Shown piece after piece: positions 7,412 through 18,600 of a stretch of 64,000 nt of DNA. This DNA comes from Chryseobacterium rhizosphaerae (GTDB lineage: Bacteria > Bacteroidota > Bacteroidia > Flavobacteriales > Weeksellaceae): NCBI RefSeq assembly GCF_003385455.1, contig NZ_QNUF01000001.1:186001-250000 (forward strand), written 5' to 3'. A program made the position numbers and the translations under genes. How positions within the stretch are numbered: the stretch's first letter is position 1; each line of letters begins with the position of its first letter. The notes under the pieces are model-generated. The model made no database searches. It was not told where the DNA came from and was given only the letters and a program-made list of their open reading frames with translations.

Positions 7412-10393
7412 ATGAAAAGACTACTTACTACTTTGATGTGTGCTTTAGTAGGGGGGACAGCGTTCGGACAGTGGACGCCCGCTACTATTAAGGTAGACAG
7501 CAAAAAAAGAGCAGTGGACATGAAGGCCACTAACGTAGGATCTAATTTCAAATTGGACTTGAATCAGCTGAGAGCTCAATTGAAAGGAGCTCAAGAAATG
7601 GGAGCTAATGCTAGACCTGTTGTTATTTCCATCCCGACCTTAAGTGGTAAAATCGAGAGATTTAATGTGTACAGTTTTCCTGTGGTTGTAAAAGAACTTG
7701 CAGATAAGTATGAGCTTGGTTCATACATAGGAACTTCTGTTGAGGACCCTTCTCAGCAAATTAGATTCTCTGTAGCTCCAAATGATTTCCAGTCTATGTT
7801 ATTTAAAGATGGAAATTATGAGTTCGTTGAACCTGTTGACAAAGCAAATGGAATATATTCTCTACAGCTTAAAAAGAACAAGACAGGAGAAAAACCTTTC
7901 GTATGTAGCACAATGGAAGAGCCAGGTGCTGTAAAAGACCTTGAGAATTTATATAACAGCGGAAAATCATTTGCCCATAATTCCGGAACTTTTAACAAGA
8001 ATTCTGATAGAAAGTACCGTACAATGAGAGTGGCAATCTCAACTACTGCTGAGTATACCGCTTATTTTGGAGGTGTTCCGGGTGCATTAGCACAGGTGAA
8101 TGCTACACTTACACGTGTGAATGGTGTTTTTGAAAAAGATTTTGCATTGCATTTAAATCTACAGTCTTATCCAAGTTTGATTTTTACGAATGCTGCAACA
8201 GACCCATATTCTCCTGCTGCGCAAATGAATAACTGGAATGTTCAGCTACAGCAAACGCTTACCAGTGTAGTAGGAAATGAAAACTATGATATCGGACATT
8301 TATTTGGAGCTACAGGTGGTGGTGGAAATGCCGGATGTATCGGATGTGTATGTATAGATCCTGCTACTCCAACTTCTAAAGCAAAAGGATCTGGGTTTAC
8401 ATCTCCGGCAGATGGGATTCCAATGGGTAATAATTTTGATATAGATTATGTAGCTCACGAAATGGGACACCAGTTGGGTGGTAATCATACATTCTCCCAT
8501 GGGATCGAAGGATCTGGGGTAAATGTTGAACCGGGATCAGGATCTACTATCATGGGATATGCAGGGATTACAGGAGCAACTACAGATGTGCAGGCGCATT
8601 CCGATCCTTATTTCCATAGAGCAAGTATTGGTCAGATTCAAACCAACCTAATCAGTAAAACATGTGATGTTGAAACCAGTGTTGCAAACAATGCACCTGT
8701 AATCGCAGCACTTTCTCCTTATACAATTCCTAAGAAAACTGCATTTGTACTTACAGCTAACGTTACAGATGCTGACGGGGATCCAATGACGTATACATGG
8801 GAAGAAATGGACAGTGGAATGACTGCCAGCCAGACTATTGATAAAAATAATTTAGGACAAACAACTTATGGGGCATCATTCAGATCGGTATCTCCTTCTA
8901 ACACCCCAACAAGATACTTCCCTAAATTTTCTTCTGTACTTGCAGGAGCTTTAGATAATTCATTAAATACCTGGGAATCTACTTCACAGGTAGCCAGAAC
9001 TTCTAAATTTGCCATTACAGCAAGAGATAATAATGCTGATGTAACACAGCAGCAGACTAACTCTGCACAACAGACTATTACAGTTGGAAATGACGGGCCA
9101 TTCCAGATTACTCAGAATTTCCTTTTTGCGAATGCTCCTTCGGACTTAACTTGGGATGTGGCCAATACATCATCGGCTCCTTATAATGTTGCTAATGTTA
9201 AAATTGACTATTCAACAGATAACGGAGTAAACTGGACAGTTCTTTCTGCTTCTACTCCTAATGATGGTACAGAATCTTTTACAATACCTTCGTCTTTAAA
9301 CGGACAAACTATTGTGGTAAGGGTTTCTTCTATTGGAAACGTTTTCTATACTCTTAAGAAAATTCCTGTAACTAACCAGGTAGCATGTGGTTCTGCTCCT
9401 ATTGGTTTAGTAGCTCAAAATATTACACTGAATGGTGCTTCTGTTTCTTGGAGCCCGGTTGCTGGAGCTGCTTCTTACGCTGTGAGATATAGATTAGCAT
9501 CTGCTACTCCATGGACTCAGCTTCCGGATAGCAATACGAACTCTGCAACATTATCAGGATTGTCAGACTGTACTGCATACCAGGTTCAGGTAGCTGCTAT
9601 CTGTGGTGGGGTAACAGGTCCTTATTCTGCAACAACAGCCTTCTCTTCTGCATGTGTTACTTACTGTACATCAGCAAGTAGTAGTGGTCAGTATAATTAT
9701 ATCTCCAATGTTACATTGGGAACTGTAAACAATACAACTGGAGGAACAACATATTCTAACTTTACAAACAATACAGCATTACAGCCTGTTTTGTTAGTAA
9801 ACAGCTCCAATACAATTAATGTTTCTCTTACTACCAATAATGCAGGTGCATTAGTGAATGGAATGGCTGCATGGATTGATTATAATAAAAATGGACTATT
9901 TGAAGCCTCTGAAAGAGTTCTTGATATGCCAATAACTTCTTTGATACTTGGAACTACTCCTAATACAGCAACATTTACAGTGCCGTCAACTGCGGTAACT
10001 AATACTCCGGTAAGAATGAGAATTGTTACCGTATTAATAAATCCAGATTATATTGGTGAGAGTCTTCCTGATGATTTTGCATGTGGAGATTTCCCTAATG
10101 GAGAAGTTGAAGACTATAATGTAATTATTGCAACCAATCTTGGAACTTCTGAGACAGGTGTTAAAAACAATGGAATTCAGATCTATCCAAATCCTGTAAA
10201 TGATGTTTTAAATGTAACTAAAGTTTCTGATAAAGCAGCTTACAAAATTTACAGTGCAGCGGGTCAGCTGATAGACAGTGGAAATATCAACAGTGGAAAA
10301 ATTAATGTTTCAGCACTAATTAAAGGTGGATACGTAATTACAATTGAAGATAAAGGTCAGGATCAGTTTAGATCTAAGTTTATCAAAAAGTAA
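7412..10393 (+). CDS. Secreted reprolysin-like metalloprotease with FN3, GEVED and T9SS sorting domain
   Basis: This 993-residue zinc endopeptidase is predicted to be exported by Sec (signal ending TAFGQ) and then by the type IX system. After a ~200-residue propeptide-like region comes an M12B/reprolysin-like catalytic domain with H349EMGHQLGGNH359 (HExxHxxGxxH) and a Met-turn at M381 (STIMGYAG). A beta-rich domain follows, then one fibronectin type III domain (~657-747), one GEVED domain ending GEVEDY (~896) and a type A sorting domain (~921-993, IYPNPVNDVLNV, ending KFIKK). Its first 600 residues are closely similar to those of the gene at 15652, so the two are paralogues. It is monocistronic with its own promoter and terminator. 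Confidence 0.9.
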   Translation: MKRLLTTLMCALVGGTAFGQWTPATIKVDSKKRAVDMKATNVGSNFKLDLNQLRAQLKGAQEMGANARPVVISIPTLSGKIERFNVYSFPVVVKELADKYELGSYIGTSVEDPSQQIRFSVAPNDFQSMLFKDGNYEFVEPVDKANGIYSLQLKKNKTGEKPFVCSTMEEPGAVKDLENLYNSGKSFAHNSGTFNKNSDRKYRTMRVAISTTAEYTAYFGGVPGALAQVNATLTRVNGVFEKDFALHLNLQSYPSLIFTNAATDPYSPAAQMNNWNVQLQQTLTSVVGNENYDIGHLFGATGGGGNAGCIGCVCIDPATPTSKAKGSGFTSPADGIPMGNNFDIDYVAHEMGHQLGGNHTFSHGIEGSGVNVEPGSGSTIMGYAGITGATTDVQAHSDPYFHRASIGQIQTNLISKTCDVETSVANNAPVIAALSPYTIPKKTAFVLTANVTDADGDPMTYTWEEMDSGMTASQTIDKNNLGQTTYGASFRSVSPSNTPTRYFPKFSSVLAGALDNSLNTWESTSQVARTSKFAITARDNNADVTQQQTNSAQQTITVGNDGPFQITQNFLFANAPSDLTWDVANTSSAPYNVANVKIDYSTDNGVNWTVLSASTPNDGTESFTIPSSLNGQTIVVRVSSIGNVFYTLKKIPVTNQVACGSAPIGLVAQNITLNGASVSWSPVAGAASYAVRYRLASATPWTQLPDSNTNSATLSGLSDCTAYQVQVAAICGGVTGPYSATTAFSSACVTYCTSASSSGQYNYISNVTLGTVNNTTGGTTYSNFTNNTALQPVLLVNSSNTINVSLTTNNAGALVNGMAAWIDYNKNGLFEASERVLDMPITSLILGTTPNTATFTVPSTAVTNTPVRMRIVTVLINPDYIGESLPDDFACGDFPNGEVEDYNVIIATNLGTSETGVKNNGIQIYPNPVNDVLNVTKVSDKAAYKIYSAAGQLIDSGNINSGKINVSALIKGGYVITIEDKGQDQFRSKFIKK

Positions 10394-10412
10394 TGTAAAT
10401 CTTTATAACATT

Positions 10413-10442
10413 AAATCCCCAAGTTTCTTGGGGATTTTTTTA
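10413..10442 (+). terminator. Terminator of the first metalloprotease gene
   Basis: AAATCCCCAAG (10413-10423) pairs with CTTGGGGATTT (10427-10437) around TTT, followed by T residues. Confidence 0.88.
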
Positions 10443-10520
10443 TTCTAAACCATATTGGGTATTATTGTGAAATTTTTTCAAAAAAATATTTTAATAGATG
10501 TGTAATAGTGAAAAAATTAT

Positions 10521-10683
10521 TAGATTTGTGTAATTATTAAAATATTAACATATGGAATGAAAATTACTTTTTTAATACAGTTTATCTGTAAAATGAGATG
10601 TTTCAAAAAATATGTTTGAACATCTCAACTAGGAAAACCTTATAATTCTTGACTATTCTTATCACTATTAAATTTTAAAAAAT
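10521..10683 (+). promoter_or_regulatory. Promoter and ~150-base structured leader of the multi-FN3 gene
   Basis: TAGATTTG at 10521-10528 fits the -7 consensus. The leader holds a hairpin between GAGATGTTTCAAA (10595-10607) and TTTGAACATCTC (10615-10626), one base bulged. The 12-base string CTGTAAAATGAG occurs here at 10586 and again at 10701 across the likely start codon, as if the start region had been partly duplicated. Confidence 0.5.
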
Positions 10684-13600
10684 ATGAGTGTACTTTTACT
10701 CTGTAAAATGAGCAGTCCCAGAAGGACTCTCATAACATTACTTTGTATGGTCTTCGGTCTATTCCTGCAAGCACAAACAATCACGATTGGTACAGGAACA
10801 TCAACTCAAAGATATCCTTTGAGTTGTTATTATGGATTCGAAAGATCATCTTCACTTTATACAGCTGCAGAAATAAATACAGCTGCGGGAGGAACCGTCC
10901 TGTCCTTAGGATGGAATGTGACTGCAGCCTCTACTGCCACCATGCCGGTAAAGATTTATTTAAAATCTGTACCCGCTGCAACAACAACTCTTACTTCACA
11001 AAACTGGGTTGATGCCACTGCAGGAGCTACTTTAGTCTATGATGCGAGTTTAACTAATTTACCAACAGGATGGAATACCATTACGTTACAAAACCCTTTT
11101 TATTATAATGGGTCAGATAACCTGTTAGTGTTAGTTGAAACAAACTATGGTGGATACGGAACAGGATCTTCATCAGGAAGTGCAGTTACCTATAGTACTG
11201 CTACATCGAAACATATGTATATTCAGGGAGATTCCACTGCTCCTACAGGAACAGGAACAGTGACTTCCAGCAGACCAAATATTCAGATTACTTTTGGTCC
11301 GCCACCTTCATGTATCCCTCCTGGTGCCCTAAGTTTAGGAACGATCACTGCTACAAGTGCTGTAGTAAACTGGTCGGCATCCACACCTGCACCCGCAGGA
11401 GGATATGAAGTATATTATAGTACTACCAATACTGCACCAACAGCAGGAACTCCTCCTTCACAAACTGTGACAGCACCAACAGCAACACTTTCTCCACTGG
11501 TACCGAATACCAATTATTATGTTTGGGTACGGGCAAAATGTAGTGGAACGAATCAAAGCTGGTGGGTGGGACCAATCGCTTTAGCTACACCACCTACTTG
11601 TCCTCCAATGCCTACTACAGGATCTTTATCTATGGGAATGGTTACACCTACCAGTGCAGTACTGAACTGGACCGCTTATGGGTATACCCCTGCAGGAGGA
11701 TATGATGTATATTACAGTACCAATAATGCAGCTCCTACTGGGGCAACTCCTCCTTCACAAACGGTGACAGGATTAACAGCAACGCTTTCTCCACTGGTGG
11801 CTAATACAACCTATTATGCCTGGGTGAGAGCAAGATGTAGTGCGACTGATCAAAGCTCATGGAGTGGGCCAATTTCCTTCTATACAGGGTATTGTGTACC
11901 TACAGGAGGTACGGGATCAACTTCATATTACCTGAATAATATTACGAGTACCGGAGGTATTTCTAACTTAAATTATACTGCTGCTGCTTACCAGGCATAT
12001 GTTAACAGTACAGCCAGTGTATTTTCAGCAATACCTACCAATACAATAACATTGAATTTGGCTTCTGCCGGAAATAATACATATCATTATTATGTTTGGA
12101 TTGACTGGAATAACGATATGAGTTTTACCGGTACTGGTGAACTTATTTTTGCTTCCACAGCGTATAATGCCACTGAATCTGTATCCATTCCTATACCGGC
12201 AACTCAGGCTCCCGGAAACTATAGAGTAAGAGTTGGTACAACATATTCCGGTACAATGGTTCCATGTGGACCGGTATCTAGTGGTAACTATGTAGATTTC
12301 AATTTAAACGTAATTGCTTTACAGCCATGTAATACATTGCCTCCAAGTAATATTACCGTTTCAAATATCACGGCAAGTACTGCTCTTGTAAGCTGGGTTC
12401 CTTCTACAGGAGCAACATACAAATTGCAGTATAGAAGAACTGGAACTTTACCATGGACTGTGGTTGATTTAACTGCTCCATTATCAAATAGCTATACTAT
12501 TCCTAACCTGATTGATGCTACTCAGTATGAATTTCAGATAGCGACCATATGTGGTGGAACTCAGGGAGCATTCTCTCCTTTAGCGAACTTTACCACCCTT
12601 GCCCTTACTTATTGTGATCCGAGCCCTGTAAATACAACATCGGATGGTTATATCAATAAGGTAGTTGTTACCCCTACGAATGCACCACTTATGGTAAATG
12701 ATTCAGGGTATGATGTATATAAAGATTACACAACAGATGCTACCAAAACAATTATATTGGTAAGAGGATCAGCAGGAAACAAAATTAGTGTTAATAAATA
12801 CTGGCCGGGATCTACATCTTCTTACGGTGTAGTGGCATGGATTGATTATAATAGAAACGGATTATTTGAAACCTGGGAAAAAGTATTGGATACTTCAAGC
12901 AGTACCACTACTCCGGTAAACAATACCTTTTCATTAGCTGCTTTACCAGCTGGAGCTGTTTATAGTGGAGCTCAGCCTACACGTATGCGTGTTGCTATGA
13001 AACAATATGACGTTCCTATTCCATGTGGTGCATTTGATGCGTTTGATTACGGAGAAGTGGAAGATTATCCGGTAAGATTTATTGATCAGCCTGTATGTTC
13101 TACTACACCTCCAACGAATGTTACGGTTTCAAACCTTACAGCTACGAGTGCAACTTTCTCATGGGTAGCTGCTACAGGAGCAACTTATAATTTGAGATAC
13201 AGAAGAACCAATCCGGTGGGGGCCTATACAACGGTAACCGGTATTACAGGAAACACTTATACAATTCCTGGTACAGCACCTTTAACTGAGCAAACGGACT
13301 ATGAAGTTCAGGTGGCTACAGTATGTAATGGTAGTACAGGTTCATACTCAACAGCAGTACCATTTAAAACACCACCTTTATCTTATTGCCAGATGGTAGG
13401 TAGTGGAAATAACGATCACATTTCAAATGTAACAGTTACTTCTTCTAACCTTGGGGTACCTGCTATGAGTAATACTTCTGTACAGACGAACTACATCAGC
13501 TATACCAATGCACAAACCCTGATTACTCTTGATATTGAATCTACAGATAATAAAATATCAGTAGCAAAAGGTTGGACAGGTGCTACCAATAATGATGCTG

Positions 13601-15393
13601 TTTCAGCATGGATTGATTTCAACAGAGACGGACAGTTTACTGATGCAGAAAGAATTCTTAATTCTGCGGCCAGTACAACAACTCCTGTTACAGCTACATT
13701 TATTGTTCCTGCAGGATCTTATTCCGGACCACTGACTACTACAATGAGAGTGGTACTAAAACGTTCAAGTGCTCCGGTAATGTGCCAGAATGCAGTGAAT
13801 GGTGAAGTGGAAGATTATAGAGTAATGTTGAGACCATGTAGCAGTGCTACTCCGGGAACTCCTACTATTGTAGCTACTCATAATAGTGCTACTATTACCT
13901 GGACGGCAACAGGAGCTAATGTAAGTTATCTTGTAAAATATAGAGTACAGGGAACTACAGCATGGACTGAAGTATATGCTTCTGCAATTTTAGGTAATAT
14001 GCCACTTGTTATCAATGGTCTGACTCCGGCTACCACTTATGAAGTTCAGGTTGCAGCTGTTTGTGGAACTACTATTGGTACTGCAACACCTATAAAAACA
14101 TTTACAACGAGATGTGATCCTACGCCTCCAAATGTTACGATCAGCGCTATTACTCCTACTACAGCACTGGTTACCTGGGCACCGCTTGCGGCAAGTTCTA
14201 CTTATGTGATGAGATACAGAGTAGTGGGATCTGGTACAGCAGGATGGGTTGAAGTAAATTTACCGGCTGCTCCTGCCAATACCTATGTGCTTGGTAGTGC
14301 AACTCCGCTATTACCTTATACTACATACGAGGTTCAGATTGCCAATAAGTGTGTAGGAGAAAATACCCTGAATCCATATTCAAATCCTAAAGTATTTACG
14401 ACGGAAAGAATTTGTGAAATTGCTCCTCCTGGATTAACAATTACACAATTATTGCCAACAATGGCAGAAGTTAAGTGGGATCCTTTCCCAGGAGCAACAT
14501 ATGTGTTGAGATATAGAAAAGTAGGTATTCCTAGCTGGACAGAAGTTCCAACACCTGTTAATAATGTAGTATTGTCAGGATTGACAGAACTTACAAAATA
14601 TGAAATGCAGGTAGTGAATATCTGTAATGGTACACCAGGTAATTATACACCTCTGTATTACTTTACAACACCTACAGTAGTGTATTGTAATATGGGTTCT
14701 CAGAATTCTACGGGTGAGCATATTGCTAAGGTTACTGTTAATCCAAACGGAAAGCCTAGTATGGAAAATGCATCTGGTGCCTCTTCTTATACAGATTACA
14801 CAGGAGTTACTGCTAAGTTTATAGAGTTGATTCAAGGATCAACAGACAATGAAATTATCATTGAGAAAAAATGGACAGGAACTAATCATAACGAAGGAAT
14901 TGCAGTATGGATCGATTTCAACAGAAATGGTGAATTTGATATCAATGAGAGAGTGTTTACTTCACCTCCGAATACTACCACTCCGGTATCAGGAAAATTC
15001 AGTGTTCCGGCAGATGCATTTGTAAGCATGACAGATTACAAATATGTAGTGATGAGAGTAGCTATGCAAAGAGATGGGGTACCTGTAAGCTGTGTTAACT
15101 TTGCTAACGGTGAAGTTGAAGATTATACAGTAAGAATTTCCAAAAAGGCAGTTTTAAATCCTATTGATCAAACTGAGATCATGATTTATCCTAACCCTGT
15201 AAGTTCAGTATTATATGTGAAGAATATTAGCAAAAGAGCTAAATATAAAATCTATAATGCAGCAGGACAGGTGATCAACGATGGAATTCTGTTGAACAAC
15301 CAAATCAACGTAAGCAAATTAATCAACGGTGTTTATGTAATAGATATTGAAGATAATGGCAATACGGTTCAAAAGAAATTTATCAAAGAATAA
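10684..15393 (+). CDS. Giant T9SS-secreted multi-FN3/GEVED surface protein
   Basis: This protein has up to 1569 residues. The ATG at 10684 and an in-frame ATG at 10708 are both possible; the latter gives a more typical signal peptide (PRRTLITLLCMVFGLFLQAQ). After an N-terminal beta-sandwich region (~30-215) it contains, in order, FN3-FN3-GEVED-FN3-GEVED-FN3-GEVED-FN3-FN3-FN3-GEVED and a type A T9SS sorting domain (IYPNPVSSVLYV, ending KKFIKE). No catalytic motif was found, so it is likely an adhesin or matrix protein. From ~13384 to its end it matches the C-terminal 660 residues of the gene at 15652 module for module. FN3 repeats carry paired cysteines (PxC, A-x-C-x-G). It is flanked by its own promoter and terminator. 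Confidence 0.86.
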   Translation: MSVLLLCKMSSPRRTLITLLCMVFGLFLQAQTITIGTGTSTQRYPLSCYYGFERSSSLYTAAEINTAAGGTVLSLGWNVTAASTATMPVKIYLKSVPAATTTLTSQNWVDATAGATLVYDASLTNLPTGWNTITLQNPFYYNGSDNLLVLVETNYGGYGTGSSSGSAVTYSTATSKHMYIQGDSTAPTGTGTVTSSRPNIQITFGPPPSCIPPGALSLGTITATSAVVNWSASTPAPAGGYEVYYSTTNTAPTAGTPPSQTVTAPTATLSPLVPNTNYYVWVRAKCSGTNQSWWVGPIALATPPTCPPMPTTGSLSMGMVTPTSAVLNWTAYGYTPAGGYDVYYSTNNAAPTGATPPSQTVTGLTATLSPLVANTTYYAWVRARCSATDQSSWSGPISFYTGYCVPTGGTGSTSYYLNNITSTGGISNLNYTAAAYQAYVNSTASVFSAIPTNTITLNLASAGNNTYHYYVWIDWNNDMSFTGTGELIFASTAYNATESVSIPIPATQAPGNYRVRVGTTYSGTMVPCGPVSSGNYVDFNLNVIALQPCNTLPPSNITVSNITASTALVSWVPSTGATYKLQYRRTGTLPWTVVDLTAPLSNSYTIPNLIDATQYEFQIATICGGTQGAFSPLANFTTLALTYCDPSPVNTTSDGYINKVVVTPTNAPLMVNDSGYDVYKDYTTDATKTIILVRGSAGNKISVNKYWPGSTSSYGVVAWIDYNRNGLFETWEKVLDTSSSTTTPVNNTFSLAALPAGAVYSGAQPTRMRVAMKQYDVPIPCGAFDAFDYGEVEDYPVRFIDQPVCSTTPPTNVTVSNLTATSATFSWVAATGATYNLRYRRTNPVGAYTTVTGITGNTYTIPGTAPLTEQTDYEVQVATVCNGSTGSYSTAVPFKTPPLSYCQMVGSGNNDHISNVTVTSSNLGVPAMSNTSVQTNYISYTNAQTLITLDIESTDNKISVAKGWTGATNNDAVSAWIDFNRDGQFTDAERILNSAASTTTPVTATFIVPAGSYSGPLTTTMRVVLKRSSAPVMCQNAVNGEVEDYRVMLRPCSSATPGTPTIVATHNSATITWTATGANVSYLVKYRVQGTTAWTEVYASAILGNMPLVINGLTPATTYEVQVAAVCGTTIGTATPIKTFTTRCDPTPPNVTISAITPTTALVTWAPLAASSTYVMRYRVVGSGTAGWVEVNLPAAPANTYVLGSATPLLPYTTYEVQIANKCVGENTLNPYSNPKVFTTERICEIAPPGLTITQLLPTMAEVKWDPFPGATYVLRYRKVGIPSWTEVPTPVNNVVLSGLTELTKYEMQVVNICNGTPGNYTPLYYFTTPTVVYCNMGSQNSTGEHIAKVTVNPNGKPSMENASGASSYTDYTGVTAKFIELIQGSTDNEIIIEKKWTGTNHNEGIAVWIDFNRNGEFDINERVFTSPPNTTTPVSGKFSVPADAFVSMTDYKYVVMRVAMQRDGVPVSCVNFANGEVEDYTVRISKKAVLNPIDQTEIMIYPNPVSSVLYVKNISKRAKYKIYNAAGQVINDGILLNNQINVSKLINGVYVIDIEDNGNTVQKKFIKE

Positions 15394-15411
15394 TTCATTA
15401 AATTTCTATAG

Positions 15412-15446
15412 AATAAGCCTCCAGCAATGGAGGCTTATTTTTTTTG
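15412..15446 (+). terminator. Terminator of the multi-FN3 gene
   Basis: AATAAGCCTCCA (15412-15423) pairs with TGGAGGCTTATT (15428-15439) around GCAA, followed by a T run. Confidence 0.9.
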
Positions 15447-15592
15447 ATATAAATATAAACTTGATATTTGAATATTATATATCTATATGTTGTGATTTAT
15501 TGAATTTTTTCGTTCAAATGTATATTTTTATTTATTTTATTAATTAACATCGAGTTTTATTATTGTATTCGTAATTTATATGCGCTATATTA

Positions 15593-15623
15593 TTGTTAAT
15601 TCATAAAAAAAGGCTTAGGTTTG
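15593..15623 (+). promoter_or_regulatory. Promoter of the second metalloprotease gene
   Basis: TTG at 15593-15595, a 20-base spacer and TAGGTTTG at 15616-15623; the start codon follows at 15652. The remaining intergenic bases are AT-rich without other structure. Confidence 0.65.
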
Positions 15624-15651
15624 TGAGATTAATATAAAGTTTTATAAAATT

Positions 15652-18600
15652 ATGAAAAAAACTTTTACTTCTTTCTTGTTCTTTTGTTTACTCGTAATGG
15701 TTCAGGCCCAATGGTCACCAACAATATACAATGGAAAAGAAACCGGAGACGGATCTAAAACCAGGAGCTATTACTCTTTAGACCTTCCGATGTTAAGATC
15801 TCAACTCTCAAAAGCACAGGAAACAGGAAAAAGTGCTAAACCTGTGGTGATTTCTTTGCCGACTTTAAAAGGGAAAATAGAACAGTTTGCTGTATATAGT
15901 TTTCCTGTTGTCGTGAAAGAGCTGGCGGATCAATATCAATTAGGTTCTTATGTGGGAGTAGGGATAGATGATCCAACAAAATATTTAAGATTCAGTTTAG
16001 CGCCTAATGATTTTCAATCCATGATCATTACCAGTGAAGGTTCCGAATTTATAGAACCTGCCAATGCAGCTAAAACAATTTATAGCGTACATCCTAAAAC
16101 TCAGGGCGGTAAAAACGGTTTTGTGTGCTCAACTAGGGAAAGAGAAAGTGATCACCAAGAAATAGAAAATCTATATCACCAGGGTAAATCTTTTACTAAT
16201 CAGTCTACAGACTTTAGGCGATCTTCTGACCGAAAATATAGAACGTTGAGGTTGGCCATGTCTGTGACGGGTGAATACACTCAATTTTTTGGAGGTACAG
16301 TGGCAGGAGCTTTAACAGCTATTAATGCTACGCTTACCCGGGTAAATGGAATCTTTGAAAAAGATTTTGCCCTTCATTTAAATTTACAAAACTACCCGAA
16401 TGTCATATATACAAATCCCAATAGCGATCCTTACTCTCCTGCAAACATAGGAAACTCTCCTCCCAATTTTCCATGGAGTACAGAACTGCAGCAGACATTA
16501 GCTTCCAATGTGGGCCATGCCAATTACGATATTGGGCATTTGTTTGGTGCATCGGGAGGAGGAGGAATGGCCGGATGTATAGGATGCGTTTGTTTAGATC
16601 CGGGTAATCCAAATCCGGCAACAGGAAATGGTAAAGGATCAGGATATACTTCTCCTTCCAATAATATTCCACAAGGTGATACTTTTGATGTTGATTTTGT
16701 TGCTCATGAAATGGGGCACCAACTGGGGGGAAATCATACATTTATGTACGAATATCAAACACCCAATGTGCAATTTGAACCCGGTTCAGGTACAACGATT
16801 ATGGGCTATGCTGGGGTAGCAAACGGTAATGCCGGTACTGCTCCTTCTCCTGGAGGCACGTTTGATATACAGCCCAATAGTGATGCTTATTTCCTTAGAA
16901 ACAGTATTAATCAGGTTCAGACAGTCTTAACTACTGCGACATGTGACATAGAAACGCCAATAACCAATAATCCTCCTGTTATCGCTGCTCTGCCTACCTA
17001 TAATATTCCTAAAGGAACGGCATTTGTTCTGACAGCTTCTGCCACAGATGCTGAAAATGATCCAATGACCTATACCTGGGAACAGGCAGATGCCATGCTT
17101 AATAATACTCCTCCTATTGATAATATCAATTTAGGAAATACAACTTCAGGTGCATCATTCAGGTCTGTGATACCGTCTACAAGCCCTACTCGTTATTTTC
17201 CTAAATTGTCCTCAGTATTAGCGGGAGTTTTACATGATACCAATGGTTGGGAAGCTGTATCTACTGTGGCGAGAACAACAAAATTTTCAATAACAGTAAG
17301 GGATAATCACCCACTTGCCAACCAGCAACAGACTCAGTCTGCGGTTCAGACCATTATTGTAGGAAATAACGGACCTTTTAAAGTTAATCCGACAACCCTT
17401 TATAATAATGGTCCTACCAATGTAACCTGGGATGTGGTGAATACCAATGCTGCTCCTTATAATGCCGCTAACGTTAAAATAGATTTTACAACAGATAACG
17501 GAGTAACCTGGAATGTGGTGGCAGCTTCCACCCCTAATGACGGAACCGAATCTCTTGATTTTAGCCCTTTCCCACTTATCGTTGGAGGAACAGCAAAGAT
17601 TAGAGTAAGTGCAATTAATAATGTATTTTATGCTGTCGGTAATGCCCCTATTGAAACGCTGCCTATCTGTAGTACCACCAATCCACCGGGTGGAGTTGTG
17701 GTATCGGCTATTACACAAACATCTGCAACCATTACCTGGAATGCATCATTTAATGCTACTTATGTAGTGCGGTACAGAGTAGTAGGAACAGCAAACTGGA
17801 CAACATATACCCCGACCCCCATTACAAATACGGTAAGCCTTACCGGTTTAACAGCCGGAACACATTATGAGGTTCAGATAGCCAATATTTGTTCAGGAGT
17901 AACAGGACCTTTTTCTGCAGTTACAGTTTTTATGACTCCCTACTGTACTGCTACTTCCAGCAATACGGGTAATGGATATATTTCAAATGTAACGGTTTCG
18001 GGAACCAACGCTTATACCATGAGCAATGATTCCGGAGCAAATAATTATACGGATTACTCGACAATTGCAACAAAATTAATAACACTGGTGAGGGGAACAG
18101 CCAACAATACTGTTTCTGTTTCTAAATCATGGCCGGCTGCCATGAGTAATAAGGCGGTAAGTGTTTGGATAGATTTTGATAAGAATGGGACATTTGATAC
18201 TGCTGAAAGAATTTTAAATAATTCTAATAACCAGACTACTCCGGTAACAACCATATTTCAGGTACCTGCCACAGCCTATGCCGGAACACTTACCACCCGT
18301 ATGCGTGTAGTGCTTAGAGATATGAATAATCCTGCAGCCTGCGCCTCATTTGCAAATGGGGAAGTAGAGGATTATGCAGTAAAGATTATTGATATACCAG
18401 CATGTACCAGTGCTGCTCCTTCTAATATTACCATTACAAACCTTACCCCTACATCGGCTAATATATCATGGATGGCAACAACGGGAGCAACTTATATACT
18501 GAGATATAGAAAAGTGGGTACAGCTACATGGACAACCATAAATCCTGTACCGGCTCCTGTAAATAATTATACCATTCAAGGTCTAACAGAGCAAACTCAA

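Noticed and set aside
16403..16741. 112-codon minus-strand frame inside the second metalloprotease gene
   Set aside because: It is antisense to the zinc-binding domain, with no supporting signals.
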